Shown here: positions 1-9,456 of the stretch, in pieces | Layout: every line of letters begins with the position of its first letter | Position numbering within the stretch: the first letter of the stretch is position 1 | The notes under the pieces: generated by a model | Told to the model about the DNA's origin: nothing | Database searches by the model: none | The model's input: the letters and a program-made list of their open reading frames with translations, nothing else | Source of the DNA: JAFGXT01 sp963677165 | Lineage (GTDB): Bacteria > Verrucomicrobiota > Lentisphaeria > Victivallales > SZUA-371 | DNA: 64,000 nucleotides | Reading direction: 5' to 3' | NCBI GenBank assembly: GCA_963677165.2 | Contig: CAXXSX010000001.1 | Coordinates: 868,001 to 932,000 of the forward strand | Made by a program: the position numbers and the translations under genes

Positions 1-1361
1 ATGCCATGGTCAACAGCGTTTCTTATCATATGGACTAGGGGATCTCCGATCTTATCGACAATATTTTTATCTATTTCGGTTTCTTCCCCATTCATGACAA
101 AGTCAATATTTTTATTTTGTTTATCAGCCAGGTCCCGGACAATTCGTGCCATGTTCATAAAAGTGGATTTTACCGCGACCATTCGCATAGACATTCCCAT
201 CGTCTGAAGTTCCCGGGTAATTTTATCCAGTTGACTGATTTTTCTCAGGTAAGTTGGATTGTAGTGGCTTCTGGTTTCCTCTGATTCCAGTACAATGGTC
301 TCTGCGATTACCAGTTCACCGATAATGTCGATTAACCTGTTGAGCCGATCAGCGTCAACTTTGATCACTTCTTTTCGGGCAACGGCAGTTCTTGGGCCCG
401 ATGATGTGTTGCGTTTGGCTGTTTGGGGCGGCTGGAATGGTGGTTCCGGTGAGTTTTGTACTTCTGGAGAGGAGTCAACCGGTTCCACTGTAAAAGTATT
501 ACCCAAGGCTTTTTCATTTGCCATAGCGACACTTTGTTCCGGTGCCTGCGAATTGCTGGAATCTCCGGGCAGTACGCTTTTCAGTCTCGAAGCCAGATCG
601 TTGATATTCAGGTCTGGTGGTTCCGGATCTTCTCCGGCAATCATGGCACCCAGATATTCAACCATGACTCTCAAGGCATCAGAAGCTTCAAAAATCAGGT
701 TTGAAATGGATTTATCGAAAGCCAGCTTGCCTGATCTTACCCGGTCCAGAATGTCTTCAGAATAATGAGAAATATTCTGGATTGATTTCAAGTTTAGAAA
801 ACCGGCAACCCCTTTGATACTGTGAAAACATCTGAAAACCAGATTTATATTATCGGGATCGTCTGGCTGTTTTTCCAATTCAAGTAATGCCGGTGTGCAA
901 CTGTCCAGATGATCTGTGGCTTCCAATACGAAATCCTGAGAGACATCCGGGTCTTTTTCTATGGACTCGATAAATTCTGCACTGATGTCTTCGTCATCGT
1001 ATTCATCAATGGTCTGGTTACTTTTAGAAGAATCCGGTATGTTTTCCGGTTCAATATCCGAAGTCCAGTCTGCCGACAAATCCTCCATGCCTTCCAGTTT
1101 GCCGCTGAGCGCGGCAATGAAACCGTTAAGTTCCTTGACAGAGGAATCCCGGTCTTTATCTTCTTCAAATATAATAGATTCAATTTTTTGTGCCATATCA
1201 TCGAAAGTCGTACCCAGACTTTCGTTTTCGTGCTCTCTGGCCAATTTTCCCAGTTCAGAAAATTCAGTACAGGCTTGCCCCAATGGGCTCAAATCAATAA
1301 AATCGCACAATACCAGAGTTTCTGAAATCCGGTTTAATCCGTCAAGTATTTTCTGTTTCAT
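1..1361 (-). CDS. cheA: Chemotaxis histidine kinase CheA (N-terminal 453 residues, runs off the left edge)
   Basis: CheA autophosphorylates in response to receptors and passes phosphate to CheY/CheB. Reading leftwards from the ATG at 1361 (AGAGG just upstream), the phosphotransfer motif FRCFHSIKGVAGF puts the active His near residue 180. A Pro-rich linker follows (near residue 320), then the dimerisation helices (RLNRLIDIIGELVIAE) and the start of the ATPase N-box (VHMIRNAVDHG) at the window edge. The roughly 130 residues before the HPt domain are unusual: in standard CheA the phosphorylated His is near residue 45-50. This extension is acidic and resembles no domain I recognise. The gene is last in the visible cheW-mcp-unknown-cheA order. 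Kinase identity is secure from the HPt and N-box; the C-terminus is not in the window. Confidence 0.93.
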   Translation of the reverse strand, partial: MKQKILDGLNRISETLVLCDFIDLSPLGQACTEFSELGKLAREHENESLGTTFDDMAQKIESIIFEEDKDRDSSVKELNGFIAALSGKLEGMEDLSADWTSDIEPENIPDSSKSNQTIDEYDDEDISAEFIESIEKDPDVSQDFVLEATDHLDSCTPALLELEKQPDDPDNINLVFRCFHSIKGVAGFLNLKSIQNISHYSEDILDRVRSGKLAFDKSISNLIFEASDALRVMVEYLGAMIAGEDPEPPDLNINDLASRLKSVLPGDSSNSQAPEQSVAMANEKALGNTFTVEPVDSSPEVQNSPEPPFQPPQTAKRNTSSGPRTAVARKEVIKVDADRLNRLIDIIGELVIAETIVLESEETRSHYNPTYLRKISQLDKITRELQTMGMSMRMVAVKSTFMNMARIVRDLADKQNKNIDFVMNGEETEIDKNIVDKIGDPLVHMIRNAVDHG

Positions 1362-1383
1362 TTCAACCTCTGCGGGTTTATTT

Positions 1384-1410
1384 GATATACTTGCAGTAAG
1401 CAAGTATATC
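1384..1410. promoter_or_regulatory. Perfect 11-bp inverted repeat upstream of cheA
   Basis: Arms GATATACTTGC (1384-1394) and GCAAGTATATC (1400-1410) are separated by five bases, 23 bases upstream of the cheA start and about 110 bases after the preceding gene. It could be an operator or an RNA hairpin between the two genes. No T-run follows on the minus strand, so a simple terminator is unlikely. Confidence 0.5.
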
Positions 1411-1521
1411 GGTAGTTTTGCTGGTAAACATAAAGTTTAATAATTCAAATGCAAAACGGTATAAGTTTAATATGCGATCCCAGAAAACTTATGTTTCCCC
1501 CCAATGGAATCTTGTTGCCGG

Positions 1522-2001
1522 TTAGTCTATTACCGGAGTTACATATTCTGCCTTCAATGGTTCAGATACCGTTATATTTGGTATCAGCCCGGATTCTATC
1601 AGTCCCAGAAGCAGGAGCGAATATGCCTTTAGTTCATTGATGGCTTCATCCTGGTTTATATTGGTAGTCTGATCCAGAATATCAAGTCTTTGAACTATAC
1701 GTTTTAGAGCTCCTGACATATCATTATTATTATTGTTTTCAAATATTACGCTTAGAAAGGTGAATTCATCCTGCGCTTTTCTTAATGGATTTCTTCCTTG
1801 TTGTTTGAATGAATCCAATTCAGAAATTCCCTTGTTCATTCTTCTTAGTAATATCTGTTTAACCATCTCTCCAGCCTTATGATATTGGGATTGCCTTTCA
1901 CTTCGATAAAAGACCGGAAAGAAAGCAGTTACATCGTACGGACTGTATACTACTTTCTTTCCGGGGGTGCGTGCTTTAGAATTCAGCAAAGTCCTCGTCA
2001 T
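1522..2001 (-). CDS. Small unknown protein in chemotaxis operon
   Basis: A 159-residue open frame that I do not recognise. Its proposed ATG overlaps the last 26 bases of the mcp gene in another frame. An internal ATG at 1866 would give 114 residues but has a poorly spaced Shine-Dalgarno, so the start is uncertain. The C-terminal half is predicted mostly helical (KRIVQRLDILDQ, ELKAYSLLLLGLIESGL), with a short Asn run in the middle. There is no signal peptide or membrane segment. Position between a receptor gene and cheA suggests an accessory role in chemotaxis signalling, but that is context only. Confidence 0.6.
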   Translation of the reverse strand: MTRTLLNSKARTPGKKVVYSPYDVTAFFPVFYRSERQSQYHKAGEMVKQILLRRMNKGISELDSFKQQGRNPLRKAQDEFTFLSVIFENNNNNDMSGALKRIVQRLDILDQTTNINQDEAINELKAYSLLLLGLIESGLIPNITVSEPLKAEYVTPVID

Positions 2002-4294
2002 CCAGTGGAATTACTTTTTCGAAATCCGTTTTTCGACTGGAGACGCCTGTTTGCAGACTTTTCCGGGGCTTGCTTGATGCCAGAGACTTGCTTCCGTTAC
2101 TTTGGGCTGCATGAACAATTGCGGTGGTTGCATTTTCGCCGTCAACAAGTTTTACCAGTTGATTAACCATATCAGTAAGTTCAATGGCCTGAGCAGAGAG
2201 CTCTTCACTGGCGGATGCGGATTCTTCCGCATTCGCTGCATTGGACTGGGTTACTTTATCAAGCTGCTGTACCGCTTTGGTGATCTGATCAACGCCTTGT
2301 GACTGCTCGGAACTTGCGGCGGTCACTTCGTTAATCAGTTCCGCTACTTTCACTGAAGATTCAACGATCTTGGAGAGTATTTCATCAACCTCTCTGGAAA
2401 CACTGACTCCGTGCTCTGCGTTGTTCTGGGATTCTTCGATCAGATACGATGTGTTTTTAGCAGCTTCTGCACTGCGTTGCGCTAAGTTCCTTACTTCTTC
2501 CGCAACCACAGCAAAACCTTTACCGGCTTCGCCGGCACGGGCGGCTTCTACTGCGGCATTCAAGGCTAGCAGATTGGTCTGGAAAGCAATCTCATCGATT
2601 GTTTTGATGATTTTGGCTGTTTCATCGGAAGAACCTTTGATCTTCTCGATTGCGCCTGCCATCTTGCTCATGGCCTCAGCTCCCTTGCGGGCAGCTTCAG
2701 AAGCGGCAGATGACATACTATTGGCCTGTTTTGCATTGTCTGCATTCTGGCGTGTCATTGATGCCATTTCTTCCAGGCTGCTGGAAATTTCTTCCAGACT
2801 CGAGGCCTGCTCGCTGGCTCCTTGAGAGAGGGACTGACTGGAGGAGGATACCTGCTCTGAGGCAGATGTAACCTGTTCAGAGCCGCGACGCAGGCCATCG
2901 ATGACAAAATTGATTGATTTGGTTATACCGATGGTAATAAAAATCGCCAGCAGAATGCTTACGATAACTGCAACAATCAGACCAAAGATCATTGTGAGAG
3001 AACTTGAATTTAGCAAACTTGCCGCATCCCCTGATATTTTCTGGGTACGCTTGAAACCACCGTTCGAAAGGTTGTTGACTGCAGAAAGCGTTGCAAGAGC
3101 GACTTCCAGACGTTTGGAAGACATCGTGTTCATTTCCTTGTCGGAAGACAAGTAAGCCAGCATGGCATTTTTGTATTTTATGCCGCTTTCCTTAATTGCA
3201 TCAAGCTGTTTGATATTTATTTCTAATTTTGAGGCGGCTTTCAGGTCTGCCAGCATGGTGTTGATTTTTTCAAAATCATTTATGCCGCTTCCCATAAATT
3301 TGTCATTTCTGAGAGCTTGACTCTTAAAAGCTTTAACTCTTATTCCGTTACATACATCAATGACATCATTGGCCAGTTTAATTTTCCAAGTGCGGGAAGA
3401 AACACCTTGGGTCATCGCCAGGCTTTCCGCATCATAAGTTCCATTAATAAGTTTTACGAAATTGACTCCAATTTCATCCATCTTTTTTCTGATTTTTTCG
3501 ATGCTTGACGTGTTTGCAGCAGCACCTTTGCTCATTTCTGCAATTAAGGCGATATCACTTTCATGATAGGCATTTATCGCTTTACGGAGATTTTCCGCTC
3601 TGGTTACGGCTGCTTCGTTTCGGGCCGTTTTTCGGTATTTTTCTATTTCTTCTTTGCAGGTTTCAAGTGCATTGATCAACTGGCGTGATGTTTTTTCATC
3701 TTTCAGAGACTGGTACTTGAAGTTCAGTATTCTTACATTAGAGCCGGTAACAAGTATTTTTAATGCCTGTTCTGCACATTTTCCATTCTGTGCGAATTCT
3801 TCTTTCATTGCTTTATCTTGGTGTTCAAGATATTCTCCAGAGACTTTCATAAATGCGGCTGCATTCAGGTCTAGAGCTTTGCGGGCATCTGAGACTTTAC
3901 CGAATATTTCATTGGAGGCTTTTATGAAGCCATTGTATTTTGTAATATTTTCCTTGATTTTATGCATGCCGTCTTTCATGGCTGAAAGTTTTTCATCGGT
4001 TCCTGCATGCTTTTCGGCTTTTTCTATTATTTCCTCAATTTTTTTGTATTGCTGTTCCGCCTGGATATAAAATGAATCATTTCCTGTATAGCTGTAGCCC
4101 CGTACGGTGAATAACAACTCGCGGAAACTGCTTTCCAGTTCGTATTCCATTGAAACGCCGGGAACAAATAAGTTGGCAAGATCTCTTGAATCACTCTTGA
4201 CGCGATTCATGTTGTAGACGGCCATGCCGCCAAGGATCAAGGCAATAACAATTACCAGTCCGTATCCGTTTGCAATTTTTGTACTAAGTTTCAT
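1976..4294 (-). CDS. Methyl-accepting chemotaxis protein
   Basis: Transmembrane chemoreceptor of 772 residues. An N-terminal membrane segment (about 8-28) and a second near 435-460 (LIVAVIVSILLAIFITIGI) enclose a large periplasmic, mostly helical sensor region of about 400 residues, longer than a simple four-helix bundle and possibly two stacked bundles. The cytoplasmic part is Ser/Gln-rich methylation helices leading to the hairpin tip (EIAFQTNLLALNAAVEAARA, roughly 570-600), which binds CheA/CheW. The C-terminus is acidic (LDDEDFAEF), a possible tether for CheR/CheB-type enzymes (inference). The ATG has GGAG eight bases upstream. It lies 33 bases after cheW and upstream of cheA, so it probably signals through these partners. 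The ligand is unknown. Confidence 0.95.
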   Translation of the reverse strand: MKLSTKIANGYGLVIVIALILGGMAVYNMNRVKSDSRDLANLFVPGVSMEYELESSFRELLFTVRGYSYTGNDSFYIQAEQQYKKIEEIIEKAEKHAGTDEKLSAMKDGMHKIKENITKYNGFIKASNEIFGKVSDARKALDLNAAAFMKVSGEYLEHQDKAMKEEFAQNGKCAEQALKILVTGSNVRILNFKYQSLKDEKTSRQLINALETCKEEIEKYRKTARNEAAVTRAENLRKAINAYHESDIALIAEMSKGAAANTSSIEKIRKKMDEIGVNFVKLINGTYDAESLAMTQGVSSRTWKIKLANDVIDVCNGIRVKAFKSQALRNDKFMGSGINDFEKINTMLADLKAASKLEINIKQLDAIKESGIKYKNAMLAYLSSDKEMNTMSSKRLEVALATLSAVNNLSNGGFKRTQKISGDAASLLNSSSLTMIFGLIVAVIVSILLAIFITIGITKSINFVIDGLRRGSEQVTSASEQVSSSSQSLSQGASEQASSLEEISSSLEEMASMTRQNADNAKQANSMSSAASEAARKGAEAMSKMAGAIEKIKGSSDETAKIIKTIDEIAFQTNLLALNAAVEAARAGEAGKGFAVVAEEVRNLAQRSAEAAKNTSYLIEESQNNAEHGVSVSREVDEILSKIVESSVKVAELINEVTAASSEQSQGVDQITKAVQQLDKVTQSNAANAEESASASEELSAQAIELTDMVNQLVKLVDGENATTAIVHAAQSNGSKSLASSKPRKSLQTGVSSRKTDFEKVIPLDDEDFAEF

Positions 4295-4327
4295 AATGCA
4301 TCTCCATTTGCTTAATTATGATAAGGT

Positions 4328-4852
4328 TTATGACTTTATGTTGGAAACCATTGATAGTTCTGAGATGGTCAGAATTCGGTCGATATCAAGGAGAATTTTT
4401 ACTTCATCGGCAACTTTTCCTATGCCGAGAATAAAGTCCTGCTCTTCTGAATAATCAACCATACATGGTGGTTCGATGTCTTCTGATGAGATATCCAGAA
4501 CTTCGCGAACTTCGTCGATGATAATGCCAATGGTGAAACCTCCGTTCAGTGACTTGACCTGAATTACAATGATGCAAGTCTTCTCAGTATCCTTCTGAGC
4601 CTCCATGCCGAACTTTAGTCTTAATTCGATCACCGGAATAATTTTCCCTCGCAGATTGATTACTCCGCGAACAAAATCTTTTACGCGTGGTACTTTGGTC
4701 ACGTTTTGCATCCGGATAATCTCTTGAACCTTAGTGATCTGTACCCCGAATACTTCCTTTCCCAGATTGAAAGTTAAATATTTTCCGCCCAGATTTTTTA
4801 CATCTACACCGGAATTATTACTTTCTTCCGCGATTACTGCATTTACTCCCAT
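4328..4852 (-). CDS. cheW: Chemotaxis coupling protein CheW
   Basis: A 174-residue SH3-like adaptor that links receptors to CheA. The family pattern is clear: GKEVFGVQITKVQEIIRM at the start of the core, FVRGVINLRGKIIPVIEL in the receptor/kinase-binding part, and GIIIDEVREVLDI near the end. About 25 extra residues precede the core. The ATG follows GGGGAC with good spacing. It is the first gene of the minus-strand chemotaxis group, so the promoter should lie in the 425-base gap upstream. No CheY, CheR or CheB is visible in the window. Confidence 0.95.
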   Translation of the reverse strand: MGVNAVIAEESNNSGVDVKNLGGKYLTFNLGKEVFGVQITKVQEIIRMQNVTKVPRVKDFVRGVINLRGKIIPVIELRLKFGMEAQKDTEKTCIIVIQVKSLNGGFTIGIIIDEVREVLDISSEDIEPPCMVDYSEEQDFILGIGKVADEVKILLDIDRILTISELSMVSNIKS

Positions 4853-5277
4853 TTGTTGTCCCCTAAGTTAAAAATTACTTTTAGAACATTTGACTGCAAA
4901 AAACGAATACTAATATTTCAGGTATAGGGCCTCCAATTATTTTTGTTTATATATAATTATCAATACATTGAAGCGAATAAACGATGGTGTCAATATGTAT
5001 GAGAACTTCAAGACTGGTAAATACTACTATTGAAATAAATACTAATATTACTCTGCTTATGCCTTTCAATGATAAAGCATTTGTTGAGCAGAGTCAATAA
5101 CGTAAGCTATCAGGAAATCACCTAAAAACGCTCTAGGTGTTTTGCCTAGATTGAAGTTATGACCTTTGGATCATTTTAGTAAAAATTGTGTTAGTATTCT
5201 GTTGGTGTTGTTTTGTTGTGTAAGCTTGGATGAGGTAAAAGTGGCAGTTTTTCTTATATCCTTCTTCCTGTTCCGGC
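4853..5277. other. Intergenic region upstream of cheW
   Basis: About 425 AT-rich bases between the response regulator stop and the cheW start. I see no convincing gene. It must hold the chemotaxis operon promoter, but I could not pick one with confidence: a TTGCAG/TAATTT pair near 4875-4905 on the minus strand is only a weak candidate. Confidence 0.5.
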
Positions 5278-5943
5278 TTAGGAAATGCAGTTATAACCGT
5301 TTTCGACAAAAAGAATTGCGTGCCGGTATAATTCTGTAGAGGTGGTAATATTCAATTTACGGCGAATGTTGTCTTTATGAGTTTGAACCGTTTTGGGACT
5401 GATTGACAATCGGGCTGCGATCTGGGCCGAATTTCGACCGTTTCCGATGAGCCGAAAAATATTTACCTCCTGCGGGGTAAGCTGGGATCCTTTGAAGAGT
5501 TGTTCCGGGTTTTTGCCTTCTTCAACAAAATGGGTGAATATTAGATCCTTTATGGAATCATTTACCGCGATTTTACCTTGTCGTATTTTCCTGATCGCCT
5601 CTACCAGGTGAAGAGGAGATTCTGATTTCATGACATAACCTTTGGCTCCGGCACGTAGTGCACGGGGCGCAAAATTAAGCTCGTCGTACATAGAAAAAAC
5701 GACTGACAGGAGTTTGGGAAAGCAGTGCTTGATTTCGCTTAACAAATCAATACCGCTCCTGCCGGAGAGCCCAATGTCTACAATGACGATATCAGGTTCA
5801 TCCAATTCTATGGCACGTAATGCTGAATCATAGCTATCCGCAATACCGGATACTTCAAATTCATCGTATTGAGTAAGCAGTTGAGATAAACCTTCTGTGA
5901 TTACTGGATGGTCATCCACAATAAGAATTCTAGTTTTCATCAT
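5278..5943 (-). CDS. NarL/FixJ-family response regulator
   Basis: Two-domain DNA-binding regulator of 221 residues. The N-terminal receiver has the acidic pair in ILIVDDHPVITEG, the phospho-acceptor Asp in IVIVDIGLSG and the conserved Lys in GYVMKSE. The C-terminal LuxR-type helix-turn-helix is seen in LTPQEVNIFRLIGNG and SPKTVQTHKDNIRRKL. I place the start at 5943, where ATGA overlaps the TGA stop of the upstream kinase gene and AGGAG lies just before; the next ATG (5940) is equally possible. The stop/start overlap implies coupled translation with the kinase, its presumed phosphodonor. Target genes are unknown. Confidence 0.93.
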   Translation of the reverse strand: MMKTRILIVDDHPVITEGLSQLLTQYDEFEVSGIADSYDSALRAIELDEPDIVIVDIGLSGRSGIDLLSEIKHCFPKLLSVVFSMYDELNFAPRALRAGAKGYVMKSESPLHLVEAIRKIRQGKIAVNDSIKDLIFTHFVEEGKNPEQLFKGSQLTPQEVNIFRLIGNGRNSAQIAARLSISPKTVQTHKDNIRRKLNITTSTELYRHAILFVENGYNCIS

Positions 5944-8900
5944 ACTCTCCTGCTTGGTATATATCCAGACAATGGAAAAAAACAAAAAATATTAAGACAT
6001 CCGTTACGATTCTTTACCAGTTTTAGAGATGCTCCCATAACAGCGGCCCGGGTTTGCATAATCAGTAAGCCGATACCTTTTGAAGACTGATCTGAGGTCT
6101 GGGTAGAGCCCTGACCGTCGCTTGTTACCGATAATGTACCATGATTTATGTTATTTTCAGCTATTACTAATTCAATATTTCTGGCTTTTCCGTGTTTTAC
6201 TGCATTTATGATAGATTCCTGGGCGATTCGAAACAGGTTCTTTTGGGATTCTTCCCCCAGACTGGCGATAATATTGCTGTCGATATCAAGTTTTATATTA
6301 ACTTGATTAACACTTGACATAAAGTTAATAAAATCGTTCATCCCAAGTTCAAACCCCATGTTTTTTACATTTACATACGACAGGGTCTTGGATATATTGC
6401 GCATCTGGGCAATGGCCTTACCGGTGTACTCCATGATGTGTTCCGTCTCTAATTTCTGTTCGGGCGTATCCAGCATATTGCTTAGTATGCTGGCCTTGAT
6501 TGAGATCGCGGTAAGAGTTTGTCCCAGGACATCATGAAGATCCTGTCCGAGACGTTCCTGAATACGGTCACTTTCTTTTTGAAGCAGTTGCTGTAATTCT
6601 TGCTTTTCACGAATTTCCCTGGATAGTTTGCGAACGGTTTTATTTAGGGAGTTTGTGCGCCTGATCACTTTGGTTTCCAATAGTTTATTCGAATCTTCAA
6701 GCACCTGTTCTGCGTGTTTACGGGATGTGATATCGGTCGTTATTCCCAGAATTCCCATATTCCCGTCTGGTAAAGTAAAGGGAGTTTTCACCGTATGCAG
6801 CCAGTAGCTGGAACCGAGATAGGTGGAGACCTGTTCGTCAAACTCATAAGGTTTCATTGTTTCCAGAACATATTTATCCGTTTCCGTGAACGAATTGTTT
6901 GAGCAGTAGTTACTGATCAATTTATTGATATCTTTTGCCTTGCAGTCGGAATAATCAAGTCCTATAAATTTGGAAACGGCCTGATTGAACATAATTATTT
7001 GACCGTTGCGTTTCTTTACATATATCATATTGGGATCGGTGTTGAGGATCATATTGCTTAAATTTAACGCGTTTTTCAGTTCCCCGTTCACTTTTTTTAA
7101 GTCATGTTCCAGCTGTTTGAAATGACTGACGTCCACAATAACAGCCATGAGTCCAGCGTATTGTCCTGTATTCAACGATAACGGGGTAACCGCAATATTG
7201 GTGTAGACTTTTCTTCCGTTTTTGCGTCGGAAAACCAGTTCGGTGTATTCTTCAATTCCATCTGTTGGATGGATTAGTTTTTTCCAGGCGGATTTCTGAT
7301 TTGAATCGATAACATAATCCAGGATTGGTTCCCCTTTCAGTAATTCCGGTTCTACTCCCAGTATTTTTCCCGTCTGCTGGTTCGCGAAAGTGATTATAGC
7401 ATTAGAATCAAGTGTTACAATTCCTTCTTGCGCCATATCGACCAGCCGGCGGTATTTTCTTTCGCTTTCGCGATGAGCCTTTATAACAGACCTCAACTCC
7501 GATATATTCCGGCCAACTCCCTGATATTCTATTATACGGTTTCTTTTATCATAGATCGGTGTAATTTGCCATTCGTAGCAAATGCTGTCATTTGCCCAGT
7601 GGTGTTCCAGGATAAATTTCTCCATCCCGACTGGTTGACCGCCGGACAGGAGCCACTGTTTCAGGCGTTTCAAGTCGAAAATGTCATCAAACGGCATACC
7701 GGAAAGTGCTTCCCGGGTCTTACCGCATTGTCTGCAGAAAACATTATTAAAATAGGTTAGTCTGAAATCAGGAGAAAAACGAATTATTATGTCACTCTGC
7801 ATTTCTATCAATTCTGAGTATCTGGCAGCAGTGCTTTGGAATTTATGAGCTAAAATAAAATATTTATCAAAGATAATCCAGAAAATCAGCGCCAGTCCTG
7901 TAAAGAGGGCAGTTCCGATCAGGATTGGTTTGTTGGCAGAGGTGATGGTCAGCTTGTAGTATTTATAAGGTGCAGATAGCACTACCCAGTAGTGATTGCC
8001 GTCTTTGCGGTAATTGTGTATTCGCGAAATTGCGATGGTGCTCATTTGGTGACAATGCTTCATCTTGGGATAAAACTTAAAATGGGTTGAGTTTCTCCAA
8101 TGATTTCTATTTAGAATTGCAGGAATGCTATCTTTGATGGAAGCCAGTTTGGGAGTACTGTTGTTAGTTAAAATCAACTGTTGTATTTTATTGTTGTTTA
8201 ATTTTGCGTAAAAATAATATTTCCAGTGAGGGTCAAGTCCATTAAGTAGCTGGCAGGTTTCCAGTTGCAGTTTAGTTGAACAATTTTTACACGACAGGGC
8301 ATTCTGCAAATGAGATATAACACAGTTGGTTCTGCTTAGTTTAGTGGTAATTCGTTTTGGACGATCCGAAAATGTGTTCTTTTTCTCGTCAATTTTATAT
8401 TTCATAAGAAGGCCGCATAGAGAAACGGTAATAATCAGAAATACGATGAGTTTTGTCTGCGAGTATTCCTTCCTTCCAGTCTTATCAAGCAGATAACCCA
8501 GTTTATGATGGTATAAGTTTATTGTTATTAATTGAACAAGCGCAGTTGCCGTAAGTATATTTTGATTTGAAATATAAGGAAATGAAGTTGTTGCTTTTAC
8601 TATGGTCAGCAGTCCGCACAGAGCGATAGAGCTGACCCCCAAACACAGATATTTCTTTTGGGGATAATTCATTTTATAAAAGAAATAGATTAAAATTCCT
8701 CCGGTTGAGATCAGGGTAATGCCTCCGATTAGACGAACGACATTTGGTCCGGCTGCATAATGGAGATGAAACATGCAGACGGAGATTAACGCTATTATTA
8801 TTGTTCGTTTGAAAGGCGAAAGGTGTTTTTGCAGAAGAGTTCCGATCGCAAAATATAAAATTGCCCCATAAGCGATTGTATGAAATAATACTTCTGCGCG

Positions 8901-9113
8901 GTCAAGATAGATGTTGAGAGGAGAAGGGTAGGGGTGTTTAAAGAGTCCTAACCAGGATACAGCTCCGCACAGCAGCCAGAATTGTGCTGCGAATTTCCAA
9001 TATACAATGTTGTCGTCGCGAGCCATGACATATGCTTTGGCAGCGGTGAGTAACATTATTAATCCACAGATCAGGCCGATGAAATTCGACATTTCATCCT
9101 GAAAGAATAACAT
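5940..9113 (-). CDS. Multi-PAS membrane sensor histidine kinase (HisKA_3 type)
   Basis: A 1057-residue sensor kinase. About seven membrane segments fill the first 245 residues, followed by an extracytoplasmic stretch (about 250-395) and another membrane segment (about 400-420). Three PAS domains follow (near 445, 555 and 695), then a HisKA_3 dimerisation/phospho-acceptor region with His in RLGQDLHDVLGQTL. The C-terminal ATPase domain has FRIAQESIINAVKHG as N-box and SKGIGLLIMQTRAAVMG as G-box. This architecture pairs with NarL-type regulators, and one overlaps directly downstream. The extracytoplasmic part contains a CKNC pair plus other cysteines, suggesting redox or metal sensing (inference). 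An ATG at 9092, preceded by AGGA, may be the true start. Confidence 0.92.
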   Translation of the reverse strand: MLFFQDEMSNFIGLICGLIMLLTAAKAYVMARDDNIVYWKFAAQFWLLCGAVSWLGLFKHPYPSPLNIYLDRAEVLFHTIAYGAILYFAIGTLLQKHLSPFKRTIIIALISVCMFHLHYAAGPNVVRLIGGITLISTGGILIYFFYKMNYPQKKYLCLGVSSIALCGLLTIVKATTSFPYISNQNILTATALVQLITINLYHHKLGYLLDKTGRKEYSQTKLIVFLIITVSLCGLLMKYKIDEKKNTFSDRPKRITTKLSRTNCVISHLQNALSCKNCSTKLQLETCQLLNGLDPHWKYYFYAKLNNNKIQQLILTNNSTPKLASIKDSIPAILNRNHWRNSTHFKFYPKMKHCHQMSTIAISRIHNYRKDGNHYWVVLSAPYKYYKLTITSANKPILIGTALFTGLALIFWIIFDKYFILAHKFQSTAARYSELIEMQSDIIIRFSPDFRLTYFNNVFCRQCGKTREALSGMPFDDIFDLKRLKQWLLSGGQPVGMEKFILEHHWANDSICYEWQITPIYDKRNRIIEYQGVGRNISELRSVIKAHRESERKYRRLVDMAQEGIVTLDSNAIITFANQQTGKILGVEPELLKGEPILDYVIDSNQKSAWKKLIHPTDGIEEYTELVFRRKNGRKVYTNIAVTPLSLNTGQYAGLMAVIVDVSHFKQLEHDLKKVNGELKNALNLSNMILNTDPNMIYVKKRNGQIIMFNQAVSKFIGLDYSDCKAKDINKLISNYCSNNSFTETDKYVLETMKPYEFDEQVSTYLGSSYWLHTVKTPFTLPDGNMGILGITTDITSRKHAEQVLEDSNKLLETKVIRRTNSLNKTVRKLSREIREKQELQQLLQKESDRIQERLGQDLHDVLGQTLTAISIKASILSNMLDTPEQKLETEHIMEYTGKAIAQMRNISKTLSYVNVKNMGFELGMNDFINFMSSVNQVNIKLDIDSNIIASLGEESQKNLFRIAQESIINAVKHGKARNIELVIAENNINHGTLSVTSDGQGSTQTSDQSSKGIGLLIMQTRAAVMGASLKLVKNRNGCLNIFCFFPLSGYIPSRRV

Positions 9114-9456
9114 ACTTCTTAATACCTCTTTCTTTCTACACGCTCAAACAGGAATTCATTATGATATGATTATTCTTGATAAATATTATCATTATTATCA
9201 AGATAATTTACAATAACCATCTAATACAATTTGGGGATGTCCTGACTTCACATTTTCATCAATCATTAGTTTCAGGATTCAAGAAACTAACTTAATTAGA
9301 TAAATTATTAATTATTTATTAAAATACAAGTGCGAAATCAGTTAATGTAGGATGACTAATACATTACTTGTGATTGTTAGATAAATTGCCGGGCCGCAAC
9401 CATGAATTTGCCGGTTCCGATTCGGCCATACGAAAAACGACGTTCCGTTTCCTTTT
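9114..9456. other. Intergenic region with two inverted repeats
   Basis: AT-rich gap between the sensor kinase start and the recD stop. It holds two perfect inverted repeats: TCTTGATAA/TTATCAAGA (9174-9203, 12-base loop) about 60 bases upstream of the kinase start, a candidate operator, and TTAGTTTC/GAAACTAA (9266-9290, 9-base loop). Neither is followed by a convincing T-run. No gene is seen. Confidence 0.5.
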
